Positions 35,355 to 47,489 of a DNA stretch of 64,000 nucleotides are shown piece by piece. Positions within the stretch are counted from its first letter, which is position 1. Each line of letters starts with the position of its first letter. The stretch lies in contig OZ034973.1 of assembly GCA_964030785.1 (NCBI GenBank), forward strand, positions 702,132 to 766,131, given 5' to 3'. A model generated the notes under the pieces. That model saw nothing but the letters and a program-made list of their open reading frames with translations, did not search any database and was not told where the DNA came from. The position numbers and the translations under genes were made by a program. The stretch comes from Siderastrea siderea (taxonomy: Eukaryota > Cnidaria > Anthozoa > Scleractinia > Rhizangiidae).

Positions 35355-36790
35355 AGTAGTATAGTATGCGTGTTTTAGACCCCTTTTCTGCGGCGGAATC
35401 TCATTAATTTGCGGTGGAATACATTAACGTCGATGACGTCATAGGCTATTGTCTTTATCTTATGAATAAAATGTGGTGGATTCTCATTAGCGTGCAGAAG
35501 AATAAATTAAGTAGGTGACGTCATAGGCTATTGTCTTGCTCTCATGAATAAAATGAGGTGGATTCTTATTAGCGTATAACCGGTTTGACTGGTTTTCAAC
35601 ACGCATCTCATTTGTGATTCAAAATTACTGAGCCGTGACGTACTTGTGCAGGTGTATAATTCTTGCTGCTTTCATTGTTACTGCAGAAAGCATTGTTATT
35701 TAACAATAAAAAATATTTTCGGCTCACTGATTCATAAAATTGTGCGTGTTAATGATGGTGCCAACAAACCAGCTACACAAAGATTTTTTGGCAGAAGTTT
35801 TTATTTCAATCGCTCAACTATTGCAAAGCAAAGTCCTTATACAGACTAATCTTCCTCTTCTTCAGGAGGGTAAAAAGTCTCTTTTGATTCCCTCCGGTTG
35901 TAGTGTGTGACAGCTCCATAATCCAAAAATCTCTTGATTTCTTCTTTCATATGTTTCCAGTCCATAGGAATATTGTGACTGCAGACAGGGCAAGTTTCAC
36001 GGTTATCATGCCAAAAGCACTTGGGACATTTCATAACCGCAGTGTGATAAATGTTTGAGCCTTCACACTGTTGACACGGATTTGGATTCTTTCGCTGTAT
36101 GATTGTATGGCTTTTAGAGTCGCTATTCTCGTTGTCACTTTCCGCTTCCAGTTCGATCATTGCTTTCAGTCTCTTGGGACTGACTTTTCTCAAAGGCTGT
36201 TTCCTGGTCTTCTTCGCTGTCTGCAGATTGTTCTTCGTTGTTTTCGGAGCCTTCACTGTGTCGAAACTCTTTTTCTTTTTCTAACAAATCGCTTAGAAGT
36301 TTCTTATTCTTTACTAAGTGCTTATCGACTCTCAGCTCTGCCAGTCCATCTAGGAAAGTGTTGAGCGTACAAGGTTTGGCTACGTCACTGTTATGCGGGA
36401 GTAACACATATTCGACCAGCTCTGAGATGTTTGTCACCGGGATTATGCGCTGATGTCCGATAAATTGCAGTAACAATGAAAACAGCAGGAAATGGAGGCC
36501 TTCAAATTACCATCACGTTCAGTGATTTTGAATCACAAATGAGATGCGTGTTGGAAACCAATCAAACCGGTTATACGCTAATAAAAATCCACCTCATATT
36601 ATTCAGGAGAGCATGACAATAGCCTATGAAGTCACCTACTTAATTTATTCTTCCGCACGCTAATGAGAATCCACCGCCTTTTTTATGAGATAAAGACAAT
36701 AACCTATGACGTCATCGACGTTAATGTATTACAGCGCAAATTAATGAGTTTCCCCGCAAAAGGGGTCTAAAACATGCATACTATACTACT
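35355..36790. mobile_element. Internally deleted Polinton/Maverick-like element
   Basis: Terminal inverted repeats of about 280 bp (35355-35639 and 36512-36790) begin AGTAGTATAGTATG and end with the complement, so the element starts AG and ends CT. The 6-mer GTCAGG is duplicated on both sides (35349-35354 and 36791-36796). Six-base duplication, long inverted repeats and AG/CT ends are hallmarks of Polintons. The left repeat contains an internal direct repeat of GACGTCATAGGCTATTGTCT. Autonomous Polintons are 15-20 kb and encode polymerase, integrase, ATPase and capsid proteins; none is present, so this is a 1.4-kb derivative. It split the Gypsy element between protease and RT. Confidence 0.75.
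35846..36476 (-). pseudogene. Frameshifted Cys-rich ORF inside the Polinton-like element
   Basis: Two overlapping minus-strand frames, 36476-36135 and 36256-35846, look like one protein broken by a frameshift near 36180-36230. The first half has a helical region and an acidic Glu/Ser-rich stretch. The second half continues acidic and then has a zinc-ribbon-like set of cysteines (CQQC, CPKC, CPVC), ending in an acidic tail. It matches no Polinton core protein that I recognise. It may be accessory cargo or a captured host fragment. Confidence 0.55.
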
Positions 36791-36796
36791 GTCAGG

Positions 36797-37386
36797 CTTA
36801 CGGATAGCGTCCGAATCCTTAATTTCAACCACACCCATTCCTTCACAAGCTGTTTTTCCCAAAATAGCACAACAGGGCTTGCTTTCCACAAGACGACACG
36901 ACAAAAGACAAGTGAATGAACCTCTCCAAACTTGGAGTTTCACAAAAGACAAGTGAATGAACCTCTCCAAACTTGGAGTTTCACAGTTCCTAACAATGAG
37001 ATGTTTCCACCATCATAGAATAGAATGCACGACTTGGTTGGGGTCACCTGCTTTAGCTCAAAATCACCAGTCACCTTCTTGTAAATATGCACAGGGAAAA
37101 CGTTACAAGGCGCTCCGGTATCAATCTCGAATCGTATCAACTTCCCACTTGGTACTTTCAGCGTCACAAGATTCGAATCCACACTCTGGTAAGAAGCAAC
37201 TTTGAAAACTTGAAAACCAGCCAACTCATCCTCTTTCTCGAGCATCGAAACTTTATTGGAGCTGTAAGAAACGGGGCATTTCTTCGCGAAATGGTTCTCC
37301 TTGCCGCACTTGATACACTTCTCTACCCACGCAGGACAGGCCTCACGTTTAACCTCAAACGAAATGCACATGGACCACGTTAGCAA
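36797..37386 (-). pseudogene. Gypsy nucleocapsid zinc knuckle and protease
   Basis: The frame contains a CCHC knuckle (CIKCGKENHFAKKC) and the aspartic-protease motif FEIDTGAPCNVFP. A 41-bp direct duplication (36902-36942 and 36943-36983) repeats part of the protease. Beyond it the end of the protease (CCAILGKTACEGMG) is read in a shifted frame down to the Polinton insertion. No capsid region is found upstream of 37386. Confidence 0.8.
36902..36983. repeat. 41-bp tandem duplication in Gypsy protease
   Basis: Two identical-looking copies starting CAAAAGACAAGTGAATGAAC lie head to tail. They add 41 bp and so shift the frame. Confidence 0.9.
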
Positions 37387-37399
37387 GTTATCAGAAACA

Positions 37400-38560
37400 G
37401 GTCGCCTCGCATTTTTAATGAATTTTGTTTATTTTTCTTCGTAATTAGCATTTACAATAATTTCTAATTCAGGACATTTTAATATATTCTTTCAACTTTG
37501 AAAAACTCTGTTGGAACCCAATGGTAAAAATGGTCTCTGGTGTCGAAATACATTAGAAATGGATATTTTTCGAAATCTAGTAGAGTTTTCTATGTGTCCT
37601 CGCAATGACTGCGATGCACGGTTGGCCGAACGTTGCCTCCTGTTGCGTGAGACGGAGTACATTGTACCTTCATATAGTATTTTTTACATCTACCTTGGAT
37701 ATCTTGCCCCGTGAAAACAGTGTGTCAAATAACTGAGGTCTAGTTACCAGACCACGGTTAGAAAAAAAACCTTTGTAGAACTCTCTCGTGAAAACAAGGC
37801 ATTAGTTCCCATACTGCATACCTATCACGATTAAAATTATTATTTCTAAAAATAACTTTCGAAATAACGACAGAATACAGGCTAGAGAGCTGCATCCCTG
37901 CAAAGCTCCGACTTCTTCAGTATCTTCAGAGGTATTAAGATACCTCTACCGCGAAACCGAGAACAGAAATAATACTGATTAACGTAACTTATGCAATTTG
38001 TGCAGGCTCCCTGTTATGTAACAATGGGCAAACTAAGTGATCTCAATGCCATTTTCAATAGGCGGAAAAATGTGTTCCATTTAAGTAAAATTTCCGCTAA
38101 ATCGGAAAACCTCATTCAATATTCCTTTTGCCTTTCTCTTGACTTATTCAGTATTCCTTTTGCTTTTTTTGTGACTTATTCATTATTTGTGTGAGATTTT
38201 TACGGATATTCCTTATTCATTATTACGTTCAGCTGCTCTTCAGATTTTGTTGGGCAACTTCAGTTGCAATGCCTGTGCACGAGATACGAGATAAATATCG
38301 AGACCGTTTACAAAGTTTGAAATGGCTGTAAATTGTTAAATTCCATATCATCTGTGGATATTGAGAATGACTCACGCTCATTTAACAGAAAAGCGCAATG
38401 TTATAAAGAAGAAAGAAAAAATGTGTTGAACACACGTTAGCTCTTTTCAAGGTTTTCTAACTCTAAAATATCACTGAATCAGGGCCCGTTTACGATTTTC
38501 TTTAACATGGGGCCTGTGAAAGAGGTGGGACCCACCAACCCTAATTCAGATCTAGGGTTT
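37400..38560. other. Non-coding spacer
   Basis: Nothing recognised. AT-rich words around TATTCATTATT recur near 38130-38220 and again at 39180-39300, possibly ends of a decayed element. Confidence 0.3.
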
Positions 38561-38569
38561 AGGGAGAGG

Positions 38570-38690
38570 ACGTTCAAACAACGCCCGGCGAAAGCGGGAG
38601 TATCTAGGGGGCTCCGGGGGCATGTTTCCCCGGGAAATTTTGAAAGTTTAGTGCTCGGAAATGCGATTTCTAGCATTCTGAGGAGCGTAT
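38570..38690 (+). repeat. Dispersed GGGGGCATG repeat, copy B
   Basis: It contains TAGGGGG, CCGGGGGCATGTTTCCCC and GAAATTTTGAAA. It continues with GCTCGGAAATG and TTTCTAGCATT, which copy C (63.9 kb) also has. Confidence 0.65.
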
Positions 38691-40300
38691 AAAAGTGTTT
38701 TAATCGCTGTAAATTCAACTCACTTTTTGCACTAGTGATATATATGCTAACTTCTATAAGAAGAAATCTTTCAGCAATCTGTAACAAATAACGTTACTTG
38801 TGTCCGCCATAGGAACGTCTTGCCGTGGGAATTTGTTTTCGGCCCACTCTATGTGGCATGAATTTTATTCGACATAAGTGTTGCACATGAATTTTTTCAT
38901 CGTAAAAATCTGTCACAGGAAGGATATTACTCAACTCTCCTCCCCTCAGATGAAGTCAAGTGGTCCGCCCCTAAAAACAGCGGAATACTGATGAAAGACG
39001 CCCCAATCACGAGAAAGTCGCCGGGAGAGACTTCTTGCAACTAGCCGCCCTAATTGAATACAAATCATCCAGAGTTACTATGATTGACATTGACTACAGA
39101 CTAGTGTTTTAGCTGGCGTTCACCCATAGTCGCAAACACTGATGAAGATTCGACAAAGTCGAGTGCATACAACACTTGCGATATTCATTATTCTTTTAAA
39201 GGGACTGACTCATTAATTATTCCGAATGTTCAAGCTCTAAATATTCCTTATTCTTTTACTGTTTTATCAATAACTCGTTATTCATTATCCATTATTCCTC
39301 TTCCACCCCCGAATTTATTAATTCATTTTGTAATGCTATACACACTTTTTTTCTAAGAACCATTTTTATAAAAACGTTGAGGCTGAGATTTGCTCCAAAA
39401 TTTAAGAAAATGTGTAAGCTAAAATAAGAACATCCTCAGGCTCAGCTAAATTTTACGCGTTCTGATGAAACAAAAAAGGTGTAACGCTACTTTCACAAAC
39501 ACTAGCAAAGACAGTAAACTTCGGGTAAAATCTAAATACTGTAGAAGAAAAAGACAACAAATATATATACCCATATGCAGTATATTTAAACCACGGAAAG
39601 TTTGCGGATCCTGATTTGAACGAAAATAACGTCGGATCGATGGATTGGGCCAAAACAATAGCATGAAACCCCTATTCACTCCCCTCAATCAACTTACAAT
39701 TACAAAGTGAACACTCAGTTTATACCATCGGTTGCTAAATCATTCATAAGGAAAGGCTGAATAAACCCAGCTTAGCAAATACAACAAAGAGGAACAATTC
39801 AAATTGCAAAGATGTTAACATTTCGCCAAAGCTAGTTCTACATGACTCTAAGAAATCTTCTCCTATTGAGAAACTAGATTCTATTCAGGAAATAAAGAAA
39901 AGGAATAGCAGCTAAAAATACGCTAAAATTTCCGGTCTATTGTAAACCGGTCAGTGATATTCAAACAATAGAAACAGCGGCTACAGCTAAGAATACATCG
40001 AGTATAACAGAAACCTTCGTCCTTTTATGCGCGTACAAATATTTAACTTGAGGCTTTTTCTCTATTGAAAGTGTTGTATTTTCAGCTGCTAGACCTAATC
40101 AAAAGGACAGATTCATAAAAGATTTCTTTTTATCAAAAAGTGCAAATAAAACAATCCAAAAGCAAACATTACTGCTAACTGATTCCGGAAATACGTCTGC
40201 GTTCGCAGGCTAGGTAAACACAAGCAGGCAAAAACTGTTTGAATCTATTATATTTCATGTATTCAGTCTTAAACCACGAATTATTGGATTTTATTAATTT
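38691..40300. other. Non-coding spacer
   Basis: About 1.6 kb with no supported gene. It ends where the LINE fragment begins. Confidence 0.3.
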
Positions 40301-40329
40301 TAATTAATTTTATCCCATTTTCTTTGCAC

Positions 40330-41340
40330 AAAGTAATATAAACAAAATATATAGATTTACATAAATAAAAAGTACCTATATAGTAAGTTACGATGACAGA
40401 AAAAAAAATTTAAATATGTGCAAAAGAGGAAGACTAGAGAGGAACTAACGAACCATTCGAGCTAGTCCACCTTAAAATTACAGGACAGTAATAAAATTGA
40501 ACAAAATAATGACTAATAATTAATTATTGAAAAGTATATAGCAAAATTTAGAATTAGAACATCATGACACCCATGAAGCTCTGGGATTATCAGGATCAAA
40601 ACCTATATTTTTGTAGTAATCCTCACATTGTTTTTTAAAACTAGAGATTCCAAGGTTGCTTATTCTAATATTATCTGGTAAATTGTTCCATAGATATGGT
40701 ATACGATTAAAGAAAGTAGCTTTGAAAAGATCTGTTCTATATACATTAAGCTTAAGTTTATTGCTTGAGTACGATCTAAGTCTTTTGTCAGCACAAAATT
40801 CGAAATAGTTATCAACTGGTACGTTATAATATCCACATTTTAATTTATAAAATGTAGTCAAGTCTTTAACTTCTCTTCGATAAACAAGAGGAAGTAGATT
40901 AAGTTTCTGGAGTCTTTCATTATAGTTCAGTCCTGGTAGTATCTGTCTAGTGGCTCGCCTTTGTACCCCTTCTATCATCTTTATCAATGTTACGGTTTTA
41001 GGGCTCCAAATCTCTGATGCATAATCTAGATGAGAGCGGACAAAAGCCAAGTAGAGTGATCTAAAAGTTGGTAGAAACTGATCACTTCTGCTGTTTAGTG
41101 TGCGCCGTATGAAGCCCAGCATTTTGTTGGCTTTGCTAACTTGAGAATAGATGTGTTCCTTGACGTTTGCGTCGCTGGTGATGACGATGCCGAGATCTTT
41201 CTGGCTTAGGACTCGTTTAATGATCTTATTTGTTCATCTTGTAATCGTAAATTGTTGGATTACGCTTCTTTGTCACCGTGCAGAGTGAACACTTGTCAAA
41301 GTTGAATGCCAGTTTCCATGCATAGCCCCACACTACTAAG
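40330..41340 (-). pseudogene. LINE reverse-transcriptase C-terminal fragment
   Basis: The minus-strand frame 41122-40562 encodes the post-RT region of a CR1/Jockey-like LINE: YLAFVRSHLDYASEIWSP, then IEGVQRRATRQI, LNLLPLVYRREVKDL and YKLKCG, ending with a LWNNLPDNI block. Upstream, in another frame, are remnants of the region before it (DLGIVITSD-type residues and SQVSKANKML), so a frameshift lies near 41120-41250. The endonuclease and the RT catalytic core are absent. Confidence 0.85.
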
Positions 41341-42328
41341 GTGTAGAGTGGAAAACTTACACTGCGAAAATTTACTCCATATATTTAGGTTTCTAAATTT
41401 CAGTTTATTTGAGCAATATTATGACTGGCTTCCCCTTTACAACTACGACATAACGAGTGTCTCTGCGGTCTCTGGATAAATTTGATAACAACAGTAGACG
41501 AGACCATTTCCTGCGAAAGAGCAAACCAAAGTCTACGAAATCACACCTTTCGGTAGCTTAATTGTGTTAATTGAGCTCTAATCGACGATTCACAACATGA
41601 GCACGGTGATAAGTAAAAATAACAAGACAATGCTACATCCATCGTTGTTGTATACAAGTTTTGTACGAGAGAAAATTGCCCGAAATACGCGAAAATGTGT
41701 TCCCAGTGGTTAAGTCTTAAAATCCAAATTCGCGAAAATTTGTTCCCGTGAAACACAAAAAAATCGGCAATCCGCGAAATTAAGGTGGCTCGCAATAGTT
41801 TCCAGTAATGTCCAACACTTATACTTTGATGGATCGATACTAACAACCTTTATCAGTTAATGCTACAATTATGGTATCAAACAAATGCCCAGTCAATGGT
41901 GAACAAGTTATGGTTATTTTCGTGAGGTAACTGGTTACCATAGTAACAGAATAACCTGTTAAAGACACGTTTAATTTCAGCCTTAAGTGCTTATAACTCA
42001 AAAACGAACTCCATGAACCCATTTTTATAAAGTTTTTATTTTACCTTAATTCCTTTTCAGTTGTCCTTTGCTTCTTAAAAGGAAAACATATATTGCTTTA
42101 TTTAAATATGACATAATTATGTTATTGCTACTAACCCTGTCATTCAAAAACTACAGATACTAAATCCTCAACACAAAAAATGAGCTATGGCATACTTTGC
42201 ATTTAATTCTATAGCCGTTCATTTGGATTCTAATCATTACTAACATGTTAGATGTCAAACCACAAATAATCAACTTGAACCCACCCATTTTGTACCCAGA
42301 GTCCATAGGCTTCTCAGTCTGTGGATGG
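41341..42328. other. Non-coding spacer
   Basis: No gene or repeat recognised. Confidence 0.3.
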
Positions 42329-42479
42329 TTAAGGATGGTGCCTCCTTTTGTTATGGCACATACATTCTGCACATCTCAGGATATTCGGGGTTCTTAATGT
42401 ATTGGCCCACCAATACAACAATATTTTTGCGCAGTTTATGACTATAAGGAAAAAGCAGATCTTAGCAAGGGCTATCAGA

Positions 42480-42515
<36 letters not shown>

Positions 42516-42645
42516 CGCACTCTGAAAAATGCCTGGTTACCCACATTTTTCTTTTTGGATTCCAATAACCCTTGCTAAGATCTACTTCTCCCCATAGTCA
42601 TAACCTTTGCAAAAATACATCTGGTTTAGTAGGCACCATCCTTAA
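42329..42645. mobile_element. TTAA-type foldback MITE
   Basis: The ends TTAAGGATGGTGCC and GGCACCATCCTTAA are inverted copies. The inner arms (about 42427-42516 and 42523-42610) are long and well matched, for example AGATCTTAGCAAGGG against its complement, and GGTAACCA against TGGTTACC. TTAA at both junctions points to piggyBac- or Kolobok-type insertion. Confidence 0.8.
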
Positions 42646-42828
42646 TATAATTTTTTTGATTGACTGTTTGCATTGACAAACAGTACAAATGGCCCAGGGA
42701 CAGTCAATTAAAAAAAGGTATTTCTAGGATTATCCCAGTGTCTTGCATGGTGACCATCTGCTGACCAAGAAGCCTGCAGTAACTAGGTGCAAGATTGCTT
42801 GAACTTCTTCATATCTCAAGGAGAAAGC

Positions 42829-43014
42829 TGTTTATCTTGGATACTGTTGTACAGAAACCTGTTTATCTTGGTTACTGTTGTACAGAAACCTGTTTATCAT
42901 GGATACTGTTTTACAAAAACCTGTTTATCTTGGATACTGTTGTACAGAAACCTGTTTATCTTGGATACTGTTGTACAGAAACCTGTTTATCTTGGATACC
43001 ATTGTACAGGAATT
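42829..43014. repeat. 31-bp minisatellite, six units
   Basis: Six head-to-tail units of CTGTTTATCTTGGATACTGT followed by TGTACAGAAAC. Units 2, 3 and 6 carry point differences. It ends 110 bp from the stop codon of the minus-strand gene at 43125, so it is probably in that gene's 3' UTR. The 31-bp period explains the similar repeated peptide in all three forward frames. Confidence 0.9.
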
Positions 43015-43124
43015 TACAAAGTACTGTCCACCTCAAACATTCCAACTTTCTGGAACAATTTTCTGTTTCCTTGGAATGTTCAAGAAAGCAAAGTCTTCTA
43101 TATTCCAGTAATTATTAAGCCCAT

Positions 43125-45370
43125 CTATGGCAAGTCCTTAAGTTTGTTTTCATATTTAGTTGAAAGCACAACTTCACACCTTTGAGGTGTCAATACACCA
43201 AACAAAACATCATCATTCAACAAGGCAATTGGTTCAACCTCATGAAACTCATAAGGCTGCCAGGTTTTTAGTTTCTTGGAAATCACTTCCCACGCCAGTG
43301 AATCTTTGCCATCTTTTACAAGCAGTTTAGCCACAAGTATAACATCGTCAAAGTCTATCGCTCGCTCACCCCAAGCATCATCATTTTCCAGATACACACG
43401 GACCATTTCCTCTTCGTAATCATACAGCTTAGCTGTGAGAAATCTGCGAGAAAAAGTGTCCCAAAATAAACTGTTATTCAAATAGGTAATAACTGTGTGC
43501 ACTTGTATAAGGTTTTTACACTGTAGCACACACTTAGTGAGAATTTTGAGACTCTGTTTAAGGACTTTCTTGAGATTTTGCATTTATTTATTAATGCACT
43601 GCCTCTATCCCTAGCATAATACCCTAGTACCAGAGTCACCTTCCTAGGCAGGCTAAAATATAGCCTGCCCTTATTTCTAGTACTTCTAATCAACCCAGGC
43701 TATTTCAGAGTCATCGAAATTGTCATGCCGTAGGAAGATAAACCTTATTTAAGTAAATGCTCCAAATTTCCAGTTTTTACTTCATAACAAACACTTCCTA
43801 CCAGTAGGACAATGGTAAACTCCAAATTCATAGAAATTTACCAGACAAACTTTCCTAAGGTTTTTGACAGCCTTTCACTACATAAATTAAAAAACAAAAT
43901 ACATGTTTTGAAGTTCTTTGGCCGCAAACAACCTTGCAAGGGAAACTGCCTCAAAACAAAAGTTTATATGAAAAAAATGTTATCTGATGACTGATTAAAA
44001 CTAATTTAGTTAAATGGGACTGTTTGGGATCAAAATTTATAATTTTATAGGTAGTTAGTTCACATTTAAGTCAAAAACACACTTGAAAATGTAGCCTGGC
44101 TAGCGAGGTGACCCAACCGCAACAATTTACATGTACAAAAGATCGTAGAAGAGTGACCTTAGTGGCTCATTACATGGCAAATTTCAGCCTGGGCTGAAAT
44201 TTCATCCCAGCTGGCCAGGCTAAAACTCCAGCCTGGCTTTCTGAACAGATTTCTCTAACAAGAAGTTTGCAATTACATGAAGAAAGTTTTATTTAGCCCG
44301 GGCTGACAAATTTTCCAGCCAGGCCAAACTGGCTGAAAAAACCCCACAATTAATCACAATCAAATTTCCAGCCCAGGTTGAAACAAAACAAAATGCACTA
44401 ATTGCATTTTCAATGTAAAATGCTTTTCTGCAAATTTTACCACCCAATCTTCAGCCCAGTGGGCAGGCCAAAATTGCAGCCTGGGCTGAAACTTGCCAGG
44501 TAATTGGGCCCTTACTTATGTAGCAAGCAGACAGGGTGACCCTGGTAGGAGGTTATTGCCCTGTCTATCATGTTAATACTTCTGTGTAAAACATTAACCC
44601 TCCCAGGGTGATACTAGGGTCACCTCCTTCCTTGTAAACAGGCTCTTAGTGCCTTATATTTTCTTCCATGACTTGTTGCCACAACAGCATGCGAAAAAAA
44701 AACGTCTGCACCCAGGGTAGCAGATGCCACACAGGCCACAATTTTGCTGGGAAACGAGGGTAAGTGTGGGTACCCTGTGGATATCCTAAATATAATGTAA
44801 TTACAAGACTGACCTCATCTTTGCAACATGTTTTAAATCCTTTCCTAGCACTGGATCATCCAGAGTCCTTTTCATATCTTTCTCGTACTTTTTAATCTTC
44901 TCCTCTTTGCTCAGTTCAGTTTCTTTTTCATCCTTGTCTGTCTCAGATTTCTTCTCCTCTTTCAATCCTACGGCTACCGCCATCTCGTCCAATCCTTTTT
45001 GCCAAGACTCCACCGCCCAAACTTCACAGCCTAAAGCAGCCTTTCCTACGGCCGCTGACCACTCTAACATCACTTCAAACTGACTTTTCCTTCCTGTTAT
45101 TTTCACCGCTCTTACAATGAGCTTTCTCATTGCCTCTTGAAAAGGCCAGTAGTTGTACGAGATCTGTGGATTCTGCAGGAAAATTTTGGCATTGTCGAGC
45201 ACTTCGTCCCATTTCCCTTGAAAAGCTACAATTTGAGCCAACGCAACGGACGCTTCTGGAATTCCCTTCTTGGAAAGATTCCGGAAATAATTTTCGGCTT
45301 CTTTTGCTTTGCCATTTAATGCTAGTTTCTGGCCTTCCGCTATTGCTACTTCGTTTTCATCGGGTTCCAT
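43125..45370 (-). CDS. Two-exon protein with TPR-like helices, function unknown
   Basis: Exon 1 is 45370-44814 (ATG at 45370; donor GTCAGT) and exon 2 is 43443-43125 (acceptor CTCGCAG). They join in frame to 291 aa. Residues 1-65 read like tetratricopeptide-type helix pairs (AEGQKLALNGKAKEAENYF, then ALAQIVAFQGKWDEVLDNA). Residues 130-175 are highly charged and may form a coiled coil (KKSETDKDEKETELSKEEK). The C-terminal part is mixed helical with acidic patches. No catalytic motif is seen. I do not recognise the family; a cytosolic scaffold is a guess. The intron, about 1.37 kb, holds a MITE. The Death-SEFIR gene starts 2.1 kb away on the opposite strand. Confidence 0.75.
44159..44514. mobile_element. 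MITE in the intron of the TPR-like gene
   Basis: The left end (TTAGTGGCTCATTACATGGC) and right end (complement TAAGGGCCCAATTACCTGGC) are diverged inverted repeats that continue through TTTCAGCC(T/C)(G/A)GGCTG. Further copies of the CAGCCTGGCT-type word inside suggest subterminal repeats. It is 356 bp and non-coding. Confidence 0.65.
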
Positions 45371-47489
45371 TTTGTTCCTGCTCGGGGGCTACCAATTTCT
45401 CTCTATACCCCGTAGGGGAAATGTATGGTCACGCATCAGGAAGCCCAGCATACTTTGCGCGCGCTTACAACTTCCGGTGGGGCTGTTATGGCTCCAGCCA
45501 AGGTGAAACTTATCCGACACGAAATACAAGAAAGATTTTTTAAAAAATATATTTCTTTATTCCCACTTAGAGAAATTTGATTAAACTTTGATTAAAATTT
45601 GATTAAACTTTTGATTAAATTTGAAGCCAGGATAGATTAACGTCCGGGTTTACGTCATTCTTTAACCAAACAACGTAGCTGCTCATGTCATATAAAAGAA
45701 CTTTCCGCGGATGAAGGAAAAACGAGGAAGTAGGAAATAACCAAAAAATTGGAACGCAAACGATGGTCACTACTTGGCTTCAATGATCTGAGACAACGAA
45801 CTTAACGACGGAACAATACGTTTCCTGACCTATGAGAAAAGTGCTCAAGGAATATGGATAGATTTTTAAAATTTCAGAGCCGTGAGAAGAATAATACTTC
45901 AGTTTTGCCAAATCAAACGCCGAAAAACAGTACCCGCGGAATGGGTAAACTTTTTGCATTAGTTCAGTTATTGCTAAATCGATCCCCTTCAGTAGTTAAT
46001 CTTCCGGTGTTTCATGAGAACGTTGATTTCGATTTATTCCAATTATCGGGCTTTCGTCTCTATCAATCCAATCACCAGGGACTTTCCCGATGTTCTACAG
46101 CGTTCGAATGTGAAAACGCTGAGCAATAATTTCAGGCTAAAAAAATCTTGAAATATTAGTATATGCTTTCGAATTATTTGACTTCCGGCCTTGAATTCAC
46201 CTGCCAACAATCATAAATAGCACTTCAGTTAACGTTGTCTCGTACCATCCTCCTATTTAACAACGTTTCAGCATCTTGGACATATATGATATAGCTCAGC
46301 ATTTCGCGAGTGGTCAAGTGTCAACTTTGAGCACATAGCCGGAAGACACTCATAAAAGCCCTTCATACGTGAGCAAACAAAATTAACTTTGGATCACAAG
46401 TTTAATCTAGGAACCACAAATAGCCATTCTCGAATTGGCAGTGTTCAAACCATGGAAAGCGATATCAATATGAATTACTTCAGTTAGCGTACGCGTGAAT
46501 TACTTCAGTTAGCGATATCAATGTGAATTACTCCGGGGTCACCAAAAATTGTGTGACCCCTCATGATAAAAATCTTTTTTTCAGTTAGAGGTGGCCTTGT
46601 TCACACCGGTTCTGTTTTACATGATTTGCTTGCACCCTGCTTTTATACTACTTCAGAATATCTTCGAATAATAACATTAAAAAATACGAAAACATATTTC
46701 AAGTGAGTTTAAGAGCCAGCTCAGTATAGGTAACTGAAACTGAACGAGGACCTAGCCTGAGAAAAGAGATGACTTTTCGCGCTCAGACCTATTTACACAT
46801 TTGCAAATATGAATCATTCATATTTCCAGTGGAAAGCATTTAAGTGATGCATAGGAACCTAGTGGGTTTTTACAAGTCTGTCCAGTACACGGAACGACGC
46901 GAGCAATCTAAGAGCCAGCAAAGTAGCAGGAAAATTTTGGTGTTTGTTAATTTTCGCGCGTTTGCGCGTGCCGGGCTTGCGTCCAAAGGAAACCCAAGAA
47001 TTTGAATAGGAAATTATGACAGAGAATATGAGAATTCTTATTCCCACTGAAAATAAGTAAACGGGATCAATTAATCCTTACTGCTTGTGATATATTCTGT
47101 TCTTCTGTTCTTCTAGCAATTTGTGCAACTATTGAGGTCTTTTTGGTGAAAGCATTTTTGCCCCTCAACTTTCTCTTTGACTAATTTCCAGCTAAAAATA
47201 AAATAAGAAAAATAAGAAGTTAAATAGGCTTTTTTTTTTGCAAGCGAAAGTAGTGTAACGAATCTGCGTAACTGAACCAGTTCTGCATTCCCTGCTGTAA
47301 TAACGATCTTTGACCCTAGAATGAGGAAGCAATCAGTAGTCACGTGACGAAATGGCTTCATTGAATTATGGGAAAGACGTAATGATTTTCATGACCAAAG
47401 TTTTTTATCACCTCCACGTACGAGAAAACATTTGGCTGTTGTAATGGTTCGCATCAAAGTTATTAAGCGTCAAAGGTAATGCACAAATC
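45371..47489. other. Intergenic region between divergent genes
   Basis: It separates the starts of the minus-strand TPR-like gene and the plus-strand Death-SEFIR gene, so it should contain both promoters. A perfect GTCACGTGAC palindrome (E-box CACGTG) lies near 47339-47348, about 145 bp upstream of the second start codon. A (GATTAAACTT)-like run lies at 45580-45625. A 30-codon frame at 45487 (MAPAKVKLIRHE...) and a 91-codon frame at 45854-46129 are unrecognised. Confidence 0.4.

Larger units (their letters stand above)
32430..37390 (-). mobile_element. Degenerate Ty3/Gypsy LTR retrotransposon
   Basis: On the minus strand the order is nucleocapsid zinc knuckle and protease (37386 to 36797), reverse transcriptase (35333 to 34421), RNase H (about 34330 to 33850), integrase (about 33680 to 32702) and a basic C-terminal tail (to 32437). 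This is the Gypsy order. The gag region upstream of the zinc knuckle is absent and no flanking LTRs are visible, so both ends are lost or diverged. Frameshifts, a trinucleotide expansion in the RT, a 1.4-kb Polinton-like insertion and a small hairpin insertion in the integrase show it is dead. Parts are described separately. Confidence 0.85.

Noticed and set aside
42787..43185. Repeat protein (ETCLSWILLYRNLF...)
   Set aside because: The period of 31 bp gives similar peptides in each forward frame. It is a minisatellite next to a gene on the other strand.
45487..45579. 30-codon divergent ORF (MAPAKVKLIRHE...)
   Set aside because: Well-placed start 117 bp from the minus-strand gene, but no downstream exon and no recognised family. 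Not enough for a gene call.
45854..46129. 91-codon protein upstream of the Death-SEFIR gene
   Set aside because: No motif, no good splice context and ordinary composition. Possible but unsupported.
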